This document shows positions 1 to 10,467 of a stretch of 64,000 nucleotides of DNA, one piece after another. A model generated the notes under the pieces. It did no database searches. It was not told the DNA's origin and saw only the letters and a program-made list of their open reading frames with translations. Numbering within the stretch: position 1 is the stretch's first letter; each line of letters starts with the position of its first letter. Source of the DNA: Xiphydria camelus (Eukaryota; Arthropoda; Insecta; Hymenoptera; Xiphydriidae); contig OY783195.1 of the NCBI GenBank assembly GCA_963678675.1, forward strand, positions 14,612,143 to 14,676,142, given 5' to 3'. Both the position numbers and the translations under genes were made by a program.

Positions 1-240
1 TATTTATGTCTTCAGCTATCGATATTATGTATTCTACGTTTTTTTTAATATTTTTATAATTAAAATATATAAATTCTATTTTACAATGTGAATGTTTCAT
101 TTCAATTTTCCCACTATTACTATCCTACGTCCATTTAAATGCCGGTTCCAGTCTCGCGATAATTCTCTTATCGTAATTGGTCAAAAAATAATTATACCAA
201 TTGCCGATCTTAAATTTCGTAAATTGAAAACTGGCCGGAC
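1..240. other. AT-rich DNA, nothing recognised
   Basis: AT-rich sequence with no convincing coding region. A short open stretch from about position 92 runs into the foldback element that follows and has no recognisable domain. Confidence 0.5.
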
Positions 241-388
241 ATATCGCTTGCTGAATGTAATAGTGGCACAAGTAAAAAAAATGCATTTTAACATTTTGTT
301 AACAATAAACTCTATAGTTCATTGTTGATAAAATGTCGGAATGCATTTTATTTTGACTTGTGCCACTATTGCACTCAGCAAGCGATAT
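241..388. mobile_element. Foldback (palindromic) MITE
   Basis: The left arm starts ATATCGCTTGCTGAATG at 241. The right arm ends with its reverse complement at 388, also sharing the TAGTGGCACAAGT / ACTTGTGCCACTA block and a TGCATTTTA block. The two arms of about 65-70 bases nearly meet at a small centre near 310. There is no coding content. No clear target duplication was seen, so the superfamily is unknown. Confidence 0.75.
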
Positions 389-417
389 TCTTCATGAACG
401 CTTCCCGCGATTGTAAA

Positions 418-492
418 TGCACGCTTCCTCTACTGCTGTTGTACGCTTTCTCCACCGCCGTTGCACGCTTCTTCCACCGCCGTTGCACGCTT
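418..492 (+). repeat. Short imperfect tandem repeat, about 22-24 bp unit
   Basis: About three imperfect units sharing the core CCGCCGTTGCACGCTTC and its variants follow one another directly after the foldback element. The first unit is diverged. It is probably part of a larger repeat I cannot delimit. Confidence 0.45.
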
Positions 493-1879
493 CGTGCATA
501 TTCCATTGGTTGCATTCAGTAGATCGAGCATAAACCGCTACTGCTCAGTACGCTCAGAAGTAGCGCTCTCTGTTCTGCTGACAACAAGTTCTGGCCGTGG
601 CCTGCGATACAATAGGCGCGTGGCGCAGTGGATTTAAATGATCGACTTGTCGTACTTTAGCTTTGAAAAATCGTACTTTCGGATTGAAATTTGGCTTTGT
701 AAAATCGTTTAGAAACAATAAACTAATGTATTAAAAAGTTCGAAAAGAAACATTTTTTAGTTAGTAATAGACCCGTGAATATGGCCAAAATCGCCCGTTT
801 TCTTATATTTAACTTCAAGTATTTAAAAATCCTGACGTGTGTGTGGTATGCAAATTTGAGTTAGATTCGTTTTTAACGCACATAAATCTATAAGAATCAC
901 CTGGTTTGGTTCGAGTAACAAAATCACCGTTGTCCGGTGTTATCTCTGGTTACAAAATATTGTGTTGTTTATATCAGTACCTCAGAGCTAAACAGTATTA
1001 ACTCCATTGCCGGTGGCAAGAAAATGTAATTTTTTTCGTAATAATACATAAAATATAAGATGTTCCGTCGCACGACAGAGGGAATTCGACACATCGGTTC
1101 ACACCGCTCGACATCATTCATAAAATGCGCCAAAACTTCTTCCGATGGAAGTGAGCGGGAGCGCTGGAGCGTAACTCTTCTTCGCTACAAAACATGGCGA
1201 CCGCTACCACTTGCGCTCACTTGGAGCGCTCGGTAGAATGCGCGTTCAGCAGATTTTTACTGAGCTGCTCCACAACTGTTGCGGAGCGGAATGATCTGCT
1301 GAATGCACCCATTAACACTCGATGCACACTCGAAGAGCGCTATGCACATCCGGTCTGCTGTACAGTGCAGCGTATGTACGCTTCCATGTACACTACCCCA
1401 ACACCTCCGTACTAGAGGGCGCACATTTCGTCAACACTATGCGAACATTACGTTCGCCTTGTACACTTTACACTTCATGTTCCAATCTACGCTTCCTGAG
1501 TGAAAATTGTACATTCCGTTAACACTTCGAGAATGCTTCGTGAACGCTTCGATGTGGTACCTTCCCGTACACTTAGCGCACGCTTTATTTTCGCCAGGGA
1601 TACAGCAGTAACGTAATAAGTAGAGTGGTAGTAAACGTTTAATTGCCTGCCCGAATTAATCTACGGTGACTGCTTAAGTTCATTCACGGTATCTGCTTGA
1701 CTTCATTAACGGTATCTGTTTGACTTCAGTAATTGACGGTATCGAGTTCCGGATGTAGGGGCTGCAAATGACTTGAGTGATGGCGATGTTCGGATGGACA
1801 GGTCGATGGCCTTATTTCTTCAGGGTCGAGTACAGTTGAGCAATTTTGGGAATATCAGCCTCCGAATTAATGATTTTAA
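493..1879. other. Intergenic DNA, no gene recognised
   Basis: About 1.4 kb without a supportable gene. Overlapping short open stretches at 1190-1520 occur in several frames and show no domain. The sequence around 1290-1560 repeats words such as ACGCTTC, which suggests an old repeat. Confidence 0.4.
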
Positions 1880-2419
1880 CTAATGCCTTCTCACGAGCTT
1901 TTTAGCAAATACTGTTGAGTTCCTGCACCATACGTGCTTGAACCCAATTTCTTTCAAAGCACTTTTGGCCACGTTAAGGAGCTTTAGAACATTTGACGGA
2001 ATCAGCTGGTTTATACTGATGATCGGGTCTTCAGTCTGCGCAGCGAGAGATACGTCAGCAGTAGTGACGTCCTTGTCGAGTTGAGAAAGTCTGAGCGTAC
2101 CAAATTTCCTTTTAGCATTAAGTGGTCGAGTAGCTAGCACTGGGTCCTTGCACACTACTGCGAACGGTACTCTATTGGGTGTAATCGGTTGAGCACGGAG
2201 AGTTTGTTTCCTCAGCAACCGAGCATTGAGCAGCTCGTCAGTTTTCAGGTCAACTTTAAGTACTTTCGCCACCGCAGAAGTAATTCGAACAAGCGCAACC
2301 TCAGTAGTATCACTAGTTTGATCAAATGTGAGACCAGATATAACGAGCTCAGTTTTCTCACTACGACTTGGAGGTTTCCGTTGTAAATTGAGAGCATTGG
2401 CATTTGTCGCAGCAATCAA
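1880..2419 (-). CDS. ORF1-like protein with baculovirus FP-type C-terminal domain (partial)
   Basis: An open frame of 179 codons. The C-terminal part (roughly residues 140-175, containing LLNVAKSALKEIGFKHVWCR and a terminal basic stretch) resembles the FP25-type domain found in nucleic-acid-binding ORF1-like proteins of insect retroelements, where a helix is followed by a K/R-rich beta segment. The first part (residues 15-60, with LVISGLTF) fits the preceding beta strand and a charged helix. The frame starts exactly where the neighbouring copia-1 is cut off, so the 5' part of this protein may have been lost there. No partner reverse transcriptase of LINE type is visible nearby. Family assignment is by eye. 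Whether it is a working gene is doubtful. Confidence 0.45.
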   Translation of the reverse strand: MIAATNANALNLQRKPPSRSEKTELVISGLTFDQTSDTTEVALVRITSAVAKVLKVDLKTDELLNARLLRKQTLRAQPITPNRVPFAVVCKDPVLATRPLNAKRKFGTLRLSQLDKDVTTADVSLAAQTEDPIISINQLIPSNVLKLLNVAKSALKEIGFKHVWCRNSTVFAKKLVRRH

Positions 2420-2424
2420 TTTTG

Positions 2425-3720
2425 AATAGTCGCTTGGCGCGCATGTGATATACTGGATTTCTTACGAGGCATATAGCGTTCTGGTTGTCCATATATAGCG
2501 TTGTGGGAACGTTCTTGTTGTTTAGAAGTTCCTTGATGAGGGACTTTACTCATATTATCTCCTGTGCAGTCCGGCAGGCCGCCATATATTCCGAATCCAT
2601 TGTGGATAGAGCAACGGATTGTTGCCTCTATGATTTCCACGAGATTGTTCCTGAGGCGAATTTTAGGACGAATCCCGTTGTCGATCGTCGCGTCTCCAGT
2701 TCCCTGGCATAGTCTGCATCACTATAGGCTAGCAGCTCCTTTTCCTTGCCGCTTTCGAAACGTAGTCCGTATCCGACTGTGCCTTTAAGGTATTTGAGGA
2801 TTCGCTTTATGCCTTTCCAATGTGTTATTGTGGGGTTGTCTAGGTATCAGCTTACTCGATGCACCGCAAACGTGATGTCGGGTCTTGTCGCCACTGACAA
2901 GTACATGAGACTTCCCACGGCTTCACGATACGGCGCCACTGTCGGTTTGCTCTGTTCTCCCGCTTGAGTAAGAGGGCTCAACTCCTGGTGTGGATCCGCA
3001 GGTATGCTTACTGGATTCGCTTCTCCAATTCTGTATCGTTCCAAAATTCTCTTTGTGTAAGTTTCCTGTCGTAAGAAGATCGAGCCATTCGACGATCGCT
3101 CTATTTGCATGCCCAAAAATAGATTCGCGTCGTTGTGCTTTATCTCGAATTCTTTCTTGAGTCCGTTGAGGAGCTTATCGATCAGTTCCGGATTCTTCGA
3201 AACGACGAGTCCATCGTCTATATAAATGGCCAGTATTAGTTTCTCGTTGTCGCCCGGACTAGTAAATACGCACGGGTCCGCTGTTGTCGCCTTTAAGTTG
3301 AAATTTTTAAGGAATTCCGTGAAGCGTCGGTTCCAGCAGCGGGAAGACTATTTGAGACCGTACAGACTTCGTTTCAGTTTGCAGATCCTTCCTGTTCCAT
3401 CATCGTATCCTTCCGGTTGCTACATGTAGATCGTCTCATCGATATCGCCGTACAAGAAGGCTGTTTTTACGTCAAATTGCTTTATTTTCATACGGTCGCT
3501 GGCGGCTACAGCGAGGATTATCCGAATTGAATCAAACCTGACTACTGGACTATGAGTTTCTTGGTAGTCAATTCCCTCCCGCTGTCTGAACCCACGTGCA
3601 ACGATTCTTGCTTTGTAACGTTGAACGTTTCCGTCGGCATCTCTCTTTAGCTTGAACGTCCATTTGCAGTCTATGGTTTTCGGGTTGTTGACTGGTACCA
3701 CGAGTTCCCATACGTCATTC
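2425..3720 (-). pseudogene. Copia-1 reverse transcriptase-RNase H, broken
   Basis: In reverse-strand order: the RT start (TIDCKWTFKLKRD), the VKTAFLYGD block near 3450, a stop directly after it (position 3417-3419, where the copia-2 copy reads MQQPEG), an IDDGLV block near 3200 corresponding to the catalytic Y(I/V)DD motif, the GSLMYLSVATRPDITFA block near 2900, then RNase H in shifted frames (2425-2850; the LALST/TAEYM-type region is near 2560). RNase H is cut at about 2425 within the segment that in copia-2 reads RAKHIDVRFHY. Function in the family is cDNA synthesis from the element RNA inside virus-like particles. This copy cannot make it. Confidence 0.85.
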
Positions 3721-4990
3721 GAGTGATGGACTCAATCTCTTCGTTCATGGCTTTCTTCCACAGCTTCACTTCTTTACTTTCGATGGCTTCGCGGTATGAG
3801 AGGGGCTCCTGGTTCTCGGCTAGAAATAACTCACTTATGTAGTCGCGGAATCTCGTGGGAGCTCTCAACGTTTCTCTGTCACGAAGCCTGTGACCTTCGT
3901 TGTTATCGTTGTCTCTTCCATCATTGAGTATTATTTCTTCCGCGGCTCGTTCAGATTCAGCAAGGGGCTCAACCAGTTCAATTTCAGGGGCGTCTTCACC
4001 GCCGTTTTCCAATTGTTCGGCCTCTTGACCCTCGTTGTCCTCGTTGTCGGCGTCGTCCTCGGAATCCTGTTGTTCGTATTCTTCATTTGACCGTGTGTCT
4101 TCATCTTCCGTTGCTCCTGTGGTGGTTGGTCGATTAGGTTTTCCGGAGAAGACGACGTCTCTTGTCACTGCAATTTTGCCGTCGTCAGGATACCATACTC
4201 GATATCCTTTTGTTTCCTCAGTATACCCGATGAAGTATCCTTTCTTCGCTTTGGTGTCGAATGCTTGACGTTTCTCTTTCGGCACATGTGTAAATACTTC
4301 CTCGCTAAAGATGTGGAGGTTTTTGACGCTTGGTTCTCTTCCGAACCATAGTTCTGATGGTGTTTTGTCTTTAACGCTGCTTGTCCCGGTCGTGTTCAGA
4401 GTGGTTACAGCCGTGTTTATTGCTTCTGCCCAAAACTCCGAGTCGAAATCTCTTGCGAGCATGAGCGTCCTGCCCGCTTCCTTTAGAGTTCGATTGTCTC
4501 TTTCTGCAGCGCCATTTTGCTCCGGGGTGTATGCCACGGTACGTTGATGTCGAATCCCAAATGCTTCTGTCAGTGTTTTTATTTCGCTGTTGACAAATTC
4601 GAGTCCGTTATCCGTGCGAAATATTCGAATACTTCTCGGGCAATGCTTCTCCGCCTCCTTGAAGAATTTGTTTACGTAGCTCGCTGTTTCTGCTTTGCTC
4701 TCAAGGAAGTAAACTTTTCGATAGTGCGAATAATCGTCCTTTAGTAGGAGGAAATATTTCGAACCTCCAAAAGATTTCGTAGGCATGGGTCCACATAGGT
4801 CGGCATATATAATCTCGCCGATGTCTTTGGATTTCGACTCGCTTTCTGGAAAGGGGAGTCGGTGCATCTTTCCAGCGGTGCATGCCTCGCAAAATGGGTC
4901 TTTCGCTTCCTTTACAGGTATGTCAAGCTTTTTGAGGATTTATCTCACGTGGCGGAAGTTTTGGTGAGCCAGTTTCTCATGCCAAACTTG
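3721..4990 (-). pseudogene. Copia-1 integrase
   Basis: The longest open part runs from 4867 down to 3671 and contains the D,D,E core: YADLCGP near 4800, RTDNGLEF near 4600 and TPEQNGAAER near 4510. The acidic linker (a run rich in D and E around 3900-4100) separates integrase from RT as usual in copia polyproteins. Upstream of 4867 the zinc-binding pre-integrase segment continues in another frame to about 4990 (HQNFRH-like residues), so at least one frameshift or stop lies there. The family inserts cDNA into the host genome. This copy is open over its catalytic core but detached from its upstream domain. Confidence 0.85.
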
Positions 4991-5017
4991 AAGAGTATCC
5001 GTTGAGCTCACGTGCGC

Positions 5018-5480
5018 CTACGGCAGACCCTTTTCCCATCCCGGTTCCTTGACTGTGAATTGCATTACGAATAATTTCTCTTTGCGTATTCCCGTCGCGA
5101 TGGTGCGGCCTTCCTTTGTTAGCTCGCAGGTTGAATTTGTCGATTGCATCTTGAGTCCCTTGTCAAGCGCCGTTCCGGCTGAAAACAGGTTGTACGTTAA
5201 TCTGGGAACATAAAGTACATTAACGAGGTGATTCTTGTTCCAGGTTTTTCCATCGAGCATGTGAACGTTGATGCAGCATTTTCCGAAGGCTTCGATGCAT
5301 CCCCCATCGCCTATGCGTACGGGCATGGGGTTGTTAAAGGCTTCATATGTGGTGTACCAGCTTCTTTGACAACTCATATGATCGCTGGCTCCCCAATCCA
5401 TTATCCAGTCCGTGTCTTTGGCGGACTGCGTCAACTCTGATTGTAGTGCTACGCTCACTAGTCCTTCGCCGTAAGGTTTC
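5018..5480 (-). pseudogene. Copia-1 aspartic protease with altered active site
   Basis: The segment reads DWIMDWGASDHMS where copia proteases have D-S-G-A-S, so the active-site serine codon TCG has become TGG (Trp) near 5395. Downstream residues such as GDGGCIEAFGKC and VLYVPRLTYNLFSAG are typical of the copia protease and the following spacer. The open frame extends from 5458 to 5018. The protease processes the Gag-Pol precursor. Loss of the S of DSG would be expected to impair it. The same motif is altered differently in copia-2 and copia-3. Confidence 0.8.
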
Positions 5481-5527
5481 CTTCCCGATGCCTTGTTGGT
5501 TCCTCTTGAGTCGTCGTCTTCCTTCCT

Positions 5528-6335
5528 CTGCGAGCAATCTCTAGCTCAATGCCCTGTTTCTCCGCACGTGTAGCATTTGCCTGGTTTCGACGAACTGTTT
5601 GGCGCGCCTTTTGGTCTGTTGCCTCTCCCGCGCCTGAATTTTCCTCGTTGTGCATTTAACGCTGAAGCATCTCCACTTTTGTCTTCTCGAATGTCGATTC
5701 TCGATTCCTCTATTGCCAGTCTCGACTTCAGGTTGTCAAGCGTGCGTTCTCCCGCTGGCGCCGAATCCCATGCACTGACGAAGAGTGTCTGAAGTTCCCT
5801 GATAGGGTCATGAGTATTTTCGTGATCATCATTGAGTCGGAAATTTCCTCACCCATCAGTTTCCGTCGGTGCGCTATATCCTCCAGCTTGGCGATGTGGG
5901 TTAAGATGTCATCCGCTTTCTGTTTAGTGGCATTGTACCAGTCCTGTTGAAGCATGTGAATGCTTGTTTCGGATTTCTGCTCGTAGATAGACGCCAATTT
6001 TTGCCACATTTCTGCTGCGGATGTGCAATTTATTATGTGCAGCGTCGGCTGCGGTCCAACAGTCATCACTATGACCTTTTGAGCTGCGGCGTCGAGTTTC
6101 AACCATGATTCAAGCTCCTTCGCGTGCGCGGCTTGCGCCGCAGCGTTCGTGGCTTCATCTAGGCTAGGTTTCGCTCTCGTTCCTAATGTTACCTCTAGTG
6201 TGCACTGTGCGAATTTAGTATCACTCGTATTTGAAACTTCCAGACTGCCCAGGTTTCTTTATTTGTCAGTTTTGCTACTCTCATGAGCTCGCTCTCCATT
6301 TTGCCGGCTATCATTTTTCCACTATTGCACGAGAC
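5528..6335 (-). pseudogene. Copia-1 gag with interrupted zinc knuckle
   Basis: Starts near 6335 just after the leader. The UBN2-type gag region is open from 6102 to 5728 and includes QPTLHIINCTSAAEMW and SIYEQKSE. The CCHC zinc knuckle at 5530-5575 reads CYTCGETGH, then an in-frame TGA stop, then ARDC, so spacing of all four ligands is kept but translation ends inside the knuckle. Gag forms the particle and the knuckle binds RNA. Compared with copia-2 the amino-acid identity is high, confirming one family. Confidence 0.85.
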
Positions 6336-6428
6336 AAGGGTTAACCTCAAAATTCAGCGTCACTGTATTTTCACAAATCTATCGTCCACAATACCTTTCC
6401 CTTCCGAAATAATTATTGCACTTTTCAC

Positions 6429-6442
6429 CTGGGCCCATAACC
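6429..6442 (-). promoter_or_regulatory. Copia-1 primer-binding site (initiator tRNA-Met internal half)
   Basis: Read on the reverse strand the site is GGTTATGGGCCCAG, complementary to the anticodon stem region of initiator tRNA-Met. Drosophila copia is known to prime from a cleaved half of this tRNA. It sits directly after the LTR end TTAACA, as expected for minus-strand priming. Confidence 0.8.
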
Positions 6443-6590
6443 TGTTAATTTGCGCGGTTACGATTCGGTTTCCACATGGGATGTGCAAAAGAAAAACGGA
6501 TTTATTTGGTGCGAAAACTTTGGTACAACGTGTTCGCATAGAGAGTCTATTCGAACTAGTCATAGAATATAGAGGTTACAGATAGGAGGG

Positions 6591-7105
6591 TTGGTGATTC
6601 GTTTTCGCATAAGGGTCGATAAAGACGACCCTCTAACAATAGAACGATGTGAAAAAACAAAATATTTTCATGAGTCGAAAAATGTTAAACTTGTACATAA
6701 ACAAATGAGAGATTTATCAACAAATTCATTTGCGTCAAACAAAAACATTGCTCCTGAAATGTACGTCCACAAATAAAAACTTTGTTGTCACAGTTGCTGA
6801 AATCCGTTCAGCGGTTTGCGAGCGAAACGTTAGTCGCGTTGGAACATTACATTTTTCTTGTTAATAACATTTGAAAGAAATTTTTTTGCGACCAAGACTT
6901 GAGAGGCTTTTTTGACATGAAAGCTACGAACAAATTCACTAAAAAGCTAAGAAAAACAATTACATAAGCTTAGTAACCAACTTGGAATACGTGAAATTTG
7001 CCTGAAAATTCAAGGTCGAATAAAAAAAAACTGGTAAGCAAAAAATTCAAAAAATTTGGATTTCGACTAATCTCGACCAATACTAGAACGCTATGTAGGT
7101 CGCTT
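6591..7105. other. AT-rich spacer, no gene recognised
   Basis: AT-rich sequence between copia-1 and the next LTR element. A short open stretch at 6591-6776 has no recognisable domain. Part of it may be the unresolved outer portion of the copia-1 5' LTR. Confidence 0.4.
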
Positions 7106-7437
7106 TTGTTGCGTGCCGGGCTGGTCTTCTTGGTCCGTTTGTAGGGGGCAGGTCCGTGCCCGTGGAGTGCTGAACCACTCTGCTCGGAAAGAGCGGGATC
7201 GGGAGATGAAGAGTTTTAATATGGGAAGAAACGGATTATTGGAGCTCAGAGGTACCCTCATTCATAAACAGGAATGGACCACTCATTCGAGATGTCGGAT
7301 GCAACATTTTTGCAGTATTGTTCGACTTACGTTTTTTCCAATTACTATATGACAGCATAATTATCTTTGTTGTATTCCCGGATCACGGCGTTGTTCACGA
7401 CTCCCTGAGAATCCTCGGGTTGCCACCTGGTTGCGGA

Positions 7438-7591
7438 TCTCCGGGTTGCCGTCTCGTCGTTGATTCTCCGGGTTGCCGTCTCGTCGTTGATTCTCCAGGT
7501 TGCCATCTCGTCGTTGATTCTCCGGGTTGCCGTCTCGTCGCTGGGTCTCCGGGATGCCGTCTCGTCGCTGGGTCTCCGGGTTGCCGTCTCG
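7438..7591. repeat. 27-bp tandem repeat, 5.7 units
   Basis: Units start at 7438, 7465, 7492, 7519, 7546 and 7573 (last one partial). Each begins TCTCCGGGTTGCCGTCTCG and ends in a GTTGAT or GCTGGG variant. The period is a multiple of three, so both strands stay open through it, giving 9-residue repeats (SPGCRLVVD-like on the plus strand, RRDGNPENQ-like on the minus strand). Confidence 0.9.
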
Positions 7592-7851
7592 AATTTTTCT
7601 CTCGGTGAACGGATTTTTCAGTTTCAGTGTTTTTTTAACTTTCACGCGTGTGGTCTCAGTGGAAGTTTGCTTGTGTGGTCACTTGAGCCACCCCCTCTGG
7701 CATTCGCCCGCAGTTCCCGGGAAAAACCACACACAAATAACCCGGGAAAGAGGGGTGCGTTCTTCACTTAGTTTTCCCGCACTTCCCAGCCGGAATTTTT
7801 TTAGTTTTCTCCTTTTAAAATTTTAATCGTCCCTTTTTTTAAAATTTTAAC

Positions 7852-7869
7852 ATCCCACCGCTGTCACCA
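7852..7869 (-). promoter_or_regulatory. Primer-binding site, near match to tRNA-Leu 3' end
   Basis: The reverse strand reads TGGTGACAGCGGTGGGAT. It differs by one base from TGGTGGCAGCGGTGGGAT at 27591, the complement of the 3' end of the common eukaryotic tRNA-Leu with CCA. It lies five bases inside the LTR end. Confidence 0.65.
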
Positions 7870-8700
7870 AAATTTGTTGCGTGCCGGGCTGGTCTTCTTG
7901 GTCCGTTTGTAGGGGGCAGGTCCGTGCCCGTGGAGTGCTGAACCACTCTGCTCGGAAAGAGCGGGATCGGGAGATGAAGAGTTTTATTGCAGGTGGAGAA
8001 ATGAAAACTCTTAATCCAAGAATTAGGTGATCACCAATCAATTATATTTTAACACATAGTTGGAATATAATTTGTCGTTATAAATCGGTATCTGAGTGCC
8101 CCTCGAGCTGCAAAGTGCATCCTTTTAAATCAAAAGTCCCCGCCTCTCGGTAGCAACGGGGAACCAATCAAATACTCAGCGCTAATGTGGGGAACCAATC
8201 TGATACTCGACGCTAGTCGTAGTCAAGGACTCTACTCCCACTTTCTTCGTCTACGCACAATGATCTAATCCACGCTCCACGCGTCCACGTGCGAAGAAAG
8301 TACGCATCGACCCTGACTCTGGCACGCACAATCCCACGCACTCGGAAGAAAACATGCCCTCATCGACCGTGGGTCTACCGCGCACGAACTCCCGCAATCC
8401 GAAGCGCGTATCGATGACAAATCTTATGCGCGCACGCCTACGTGACTCAAAGAAAGGAGAACGGTTCTTGCTAGCTAAATTAACTACGACCTATCGGTCC
8501 GCGAAAGGGGATACCATATTTACAAACGGAGCTCGCAGCGGCCCGCGACTCAGATCCCCTGTCCATCACGCAATAAAGGTGTTTATAATCTCGCGAATAG
8601 AAACCACGGTGGCCTGCGACTTATTTAACTTATCACGCAGTCTTCGACGTTCTCGTTCTTTCTCTCTATTACAATCCATCTATACCTTACTTGCTTAATA

Positions 8701-8932
8701 AAATGACAATAATTAGAGGTTAATACAAAGAGTTTGAATGCGCCGCCAAAAATCTAGTAACTTCCAAAAGTTATGGGGATTTTAGGTCAAGTCTGGATGC
8801 AGACGCGACACTTTGTTGGCTCCGCAAACTTTTTTTATTTTGTGTGCCTGTGTAATTAATTATTCCTTGGTCAGTATGTCGAAATATTACATTTTGAAAA
8901 TTCCCTAGGCCGAGAATCCGAGTCCCCGGGTG
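8701..8932. other. Spacer, nothing recognised
   Basis: Non-coding spacer between the LTR element and the first palindromic MITE. Confidence 0.4.
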
Positions 8933-9252
8933 TACCGTATGTCCGCGATCATTTGAACCATAGGAAAATTGCGAGTTTCGCATGAGCACCCCTTTGGGTC
9001 TCCTCGTCCAATAGAATCACCGGAGAAGCGTGAATGCGCATGCGTAGTCATCCGCGAGTGTGGCGTCGTCAGCAAGTTCAGATCAATTATTTCGATAACC
9101 GATCTGAACTTGCTAACGACGCCACACTCGCGGATGACTACGCATGCGCATTCACGCTTCTCCGGTGATTCTATTGGACAAGGAGACCCAAAGGGGTGCT
9201 CATGCAAAACTCGCAATTTTCCTATGGTTCAAATGATCGCGGACATACGGTA
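8933..9252. mobile_element. Palindromic MITE, family A, copy 1
   Basis: A nearly perfect palindrome of about 316 bp bounded by TA: it begins CCGTATGTCCGCGATCATT and ends with the reverse complement, the arms meeting at a short centre near 9092. TA on both sides suggests a Tc1/mariner-type target, but this is inference. Open frames on both strands here are mirror images of each other and not genes. Further copies are at 9756, 14816 and 15128. Confidence 0.9.
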
Positions 9253-9470
9253 CGAAACCATCGCTTGAAGTTCAGCACTGCCACGGATGTTATAAAAGAA
9301 ACTAGATAGCCAATATAATATTGCCGAGGAAGGTGAAAATAGCTGCGAATACACAGTCGCCATACTGTGTGAAATTCTAGGTATTTCAGTACTGTTAGCG
9401 TAGTGCTTCTGTATTAAAATCACTAGATTGCTATCCTGTGGTCCTGTTACCGTCTAGGTATTGTCAAATA

Positions 9471-9624
9471 CAGGGTCTTCATAAATGATTACAGACCACG
9501 TGACCTACGCGCAAATCCAACCAACCTTGCACAAGTTGTACTAGTCCGAGCTCTCAACCAATAGCATATGCGCATAGGTCACGTGCGCTTGTCACGTGGT
9601 CTGTAATCATTTATGAAGACCCTG
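9471..9624. mobile_element. Palindrome-ended MITE with TA duplication
   Basis: Starts CAGGGTCTTCATAAATGATT and ends with the matching reverse complement, about 35 bp terminal inverted repeats that continue into ACAGACCACGTGA. Flanked by TA on both sides (9469-9470 and 9625-9626). Central 85 bp is non-coding. A TA duplication and a CAGGGT terminus fit Tc1/mariner-type MITEs. Confidence 0.85.
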
Positions 9625-9755
9625 TATGTGTTAAGTGTTGTATTTATTTCCTTGATATTTTCCACGATTCCACAGATTTATTAATTTAATCAAGTTACTA
9701 AATCAAATAACTAAATTTACAAGTGTATTTATTTACCTTTACATTACGATGACAT

Positions 9756-10089
9756 TACCATATGTTCGCGATCGAAGCACCCATAGCAAAATTACGAGTT
9801 TTGCATGAGCACCCCTGTGGGTCTCCTCGTCCAATAGAATCACCGGAGGAGCGTGAATGCGCATGCGTAGTCAACCGCGGGTGTTGGCGTCGTCAGCAAG
9901 TTCAGATCAATGAAGTAATGAAATTTCATTGAAACCGATCTGAACTTGCTGACGACGCCAACACCCGCGGATGACTACGCATGCGCATTTACGCTTCTCC
10001 GGTGATTCTATTGGACGAGGAGACCCACAGAGGTACTCATATAAAACTCGCAATTTTGTTATGGGTGCTTTGATTGCGGACATATGGTA
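9756..10089. mobile_element. Palindromic MITE, family A, copy 2
   Basis: Same structure as copy 1 but with CCATATGTTCGCGATC at the end and a few internal differences between arms. The centre near 9920 has AATGAAATTTCATT-like symmetry. TA at both ends. Arm-to-arm mismatches show it is older or less homogenised than copy 1. Confidence 0.9.
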
Positions 10090-10267
10090 CATCGTTATGA
10101 ACCCGAGTTGATAATTTGATGACGAGCAAATCACTAGTTTATGCTACTCCAGATAAAGTACCACTGCTCTGTTCAGGAAGCAGATGAAAAAAAATACAAA
10201 CTTGTAGAGAAGACAATACATAATAAAACTAATTATTTTCTTGAAATAACAACTTGTGATAACTTTG

Positions 10268-10341
10268 TGTTGGAATTTGGAAATTTAACTTTATTTGATT
10301 TTCGCGCGTCCCTGCGGTTGGTAGAAGCTTTCTCTTTTATA

Positions 10342-10377
<36 letters not shown>

Positions 10378-10467
10378 CATTCTACGCTTCGCGGTTTCTA
10401 GAATAAACGTCGTATTTCGTATGGAAGCATTTTTCTTTTAATTTCGTGAGCCCTGCTAAATCGCACA
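10268..10467 (+). repeat. Copia-3 5' LTR
   Basis: 200 bp, TGTTGG to CGCACA. Contains an (AT)n microsatellite at about 10345-10374 that is replaced by a shorter, irregular TATATG run in the 3' LTR, and an AATAAA polyadenylation signal near 10402. Confidence 0.9.

Larger units (their letters stand above)
2425..6590 (-). mobile_element. Copia-1: Ty1/copia LTR retrotransposon, degraded, 3' truncated
   Basis: Reverse-strand element with the copia order gag, protease, integrase, reverse transcriptase, RNase H reading from 6.34 kb down to 2.43 kb. At the 5' side an iMet-type primer-binding site at 6429-6442 directly follows the end of a 5' LTR (…TTAACA on the reverse strand). The outer LTR limit is unresolved and 6590 is approximate. 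At the other end the element stops inside RNase H near 2425, so the last part of RNase H and the 3' LTR are missing. It is the same family as copia-2 at 16.56 kb: gag, protease and RNase H align residue by residue with few changes. Several stops and frameshifts make it inactive. Confidence 0.9.
7106..8700 (-). mobile_element. Internally deleted LTR element, tRNA-Leu-type primer site
   Basis: A 113-bp direct repeat (7106-7218 and 7874-7986) is identical or nearly so and represents the R/U5 end of an LTR read on the reverse strand: a polyadenylation signal AATAAA lies at about 7982-7987 of the second copy, and the LTR ends …CGCAACA. Immediately beyond, at 7852-7869, the reverse strand reads TGGTGACAGCGGTGGGAT, one base from the tRNA-Leu primer site used by gypsy-2. 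The internal part (7219-7873) is only about 650 bp and carries a tandem repeat but no gag or pol. The 5' LTR continues upward to somewhere near 8700, where I could not fix a boundary. This is best read as a deleted or non-autonomous derivative. Confidence 0.6.

Noticed and set aside
1190..1520. Overlapping forward frames of 66-73 codons
   Set aside because: Three frames open at once, no domain and no splice or start support.
4035..4744. Forward-strand frames opposite copia-1 integrase
   Set aside because: Shadows of the reverse-strand coding region, with no domain.
7318..7645. Repeat proteins with 9-residue units on both strands
   Set aside because: A 27-bp repeat keeps frames open by length alone; no start context, expression signal or known domain.
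8905..9268. Mirror-image open frames of about 100 codons on both strands
   Set aside because: They come from the palindromic MITE arms; the same frames recur in the other copies.
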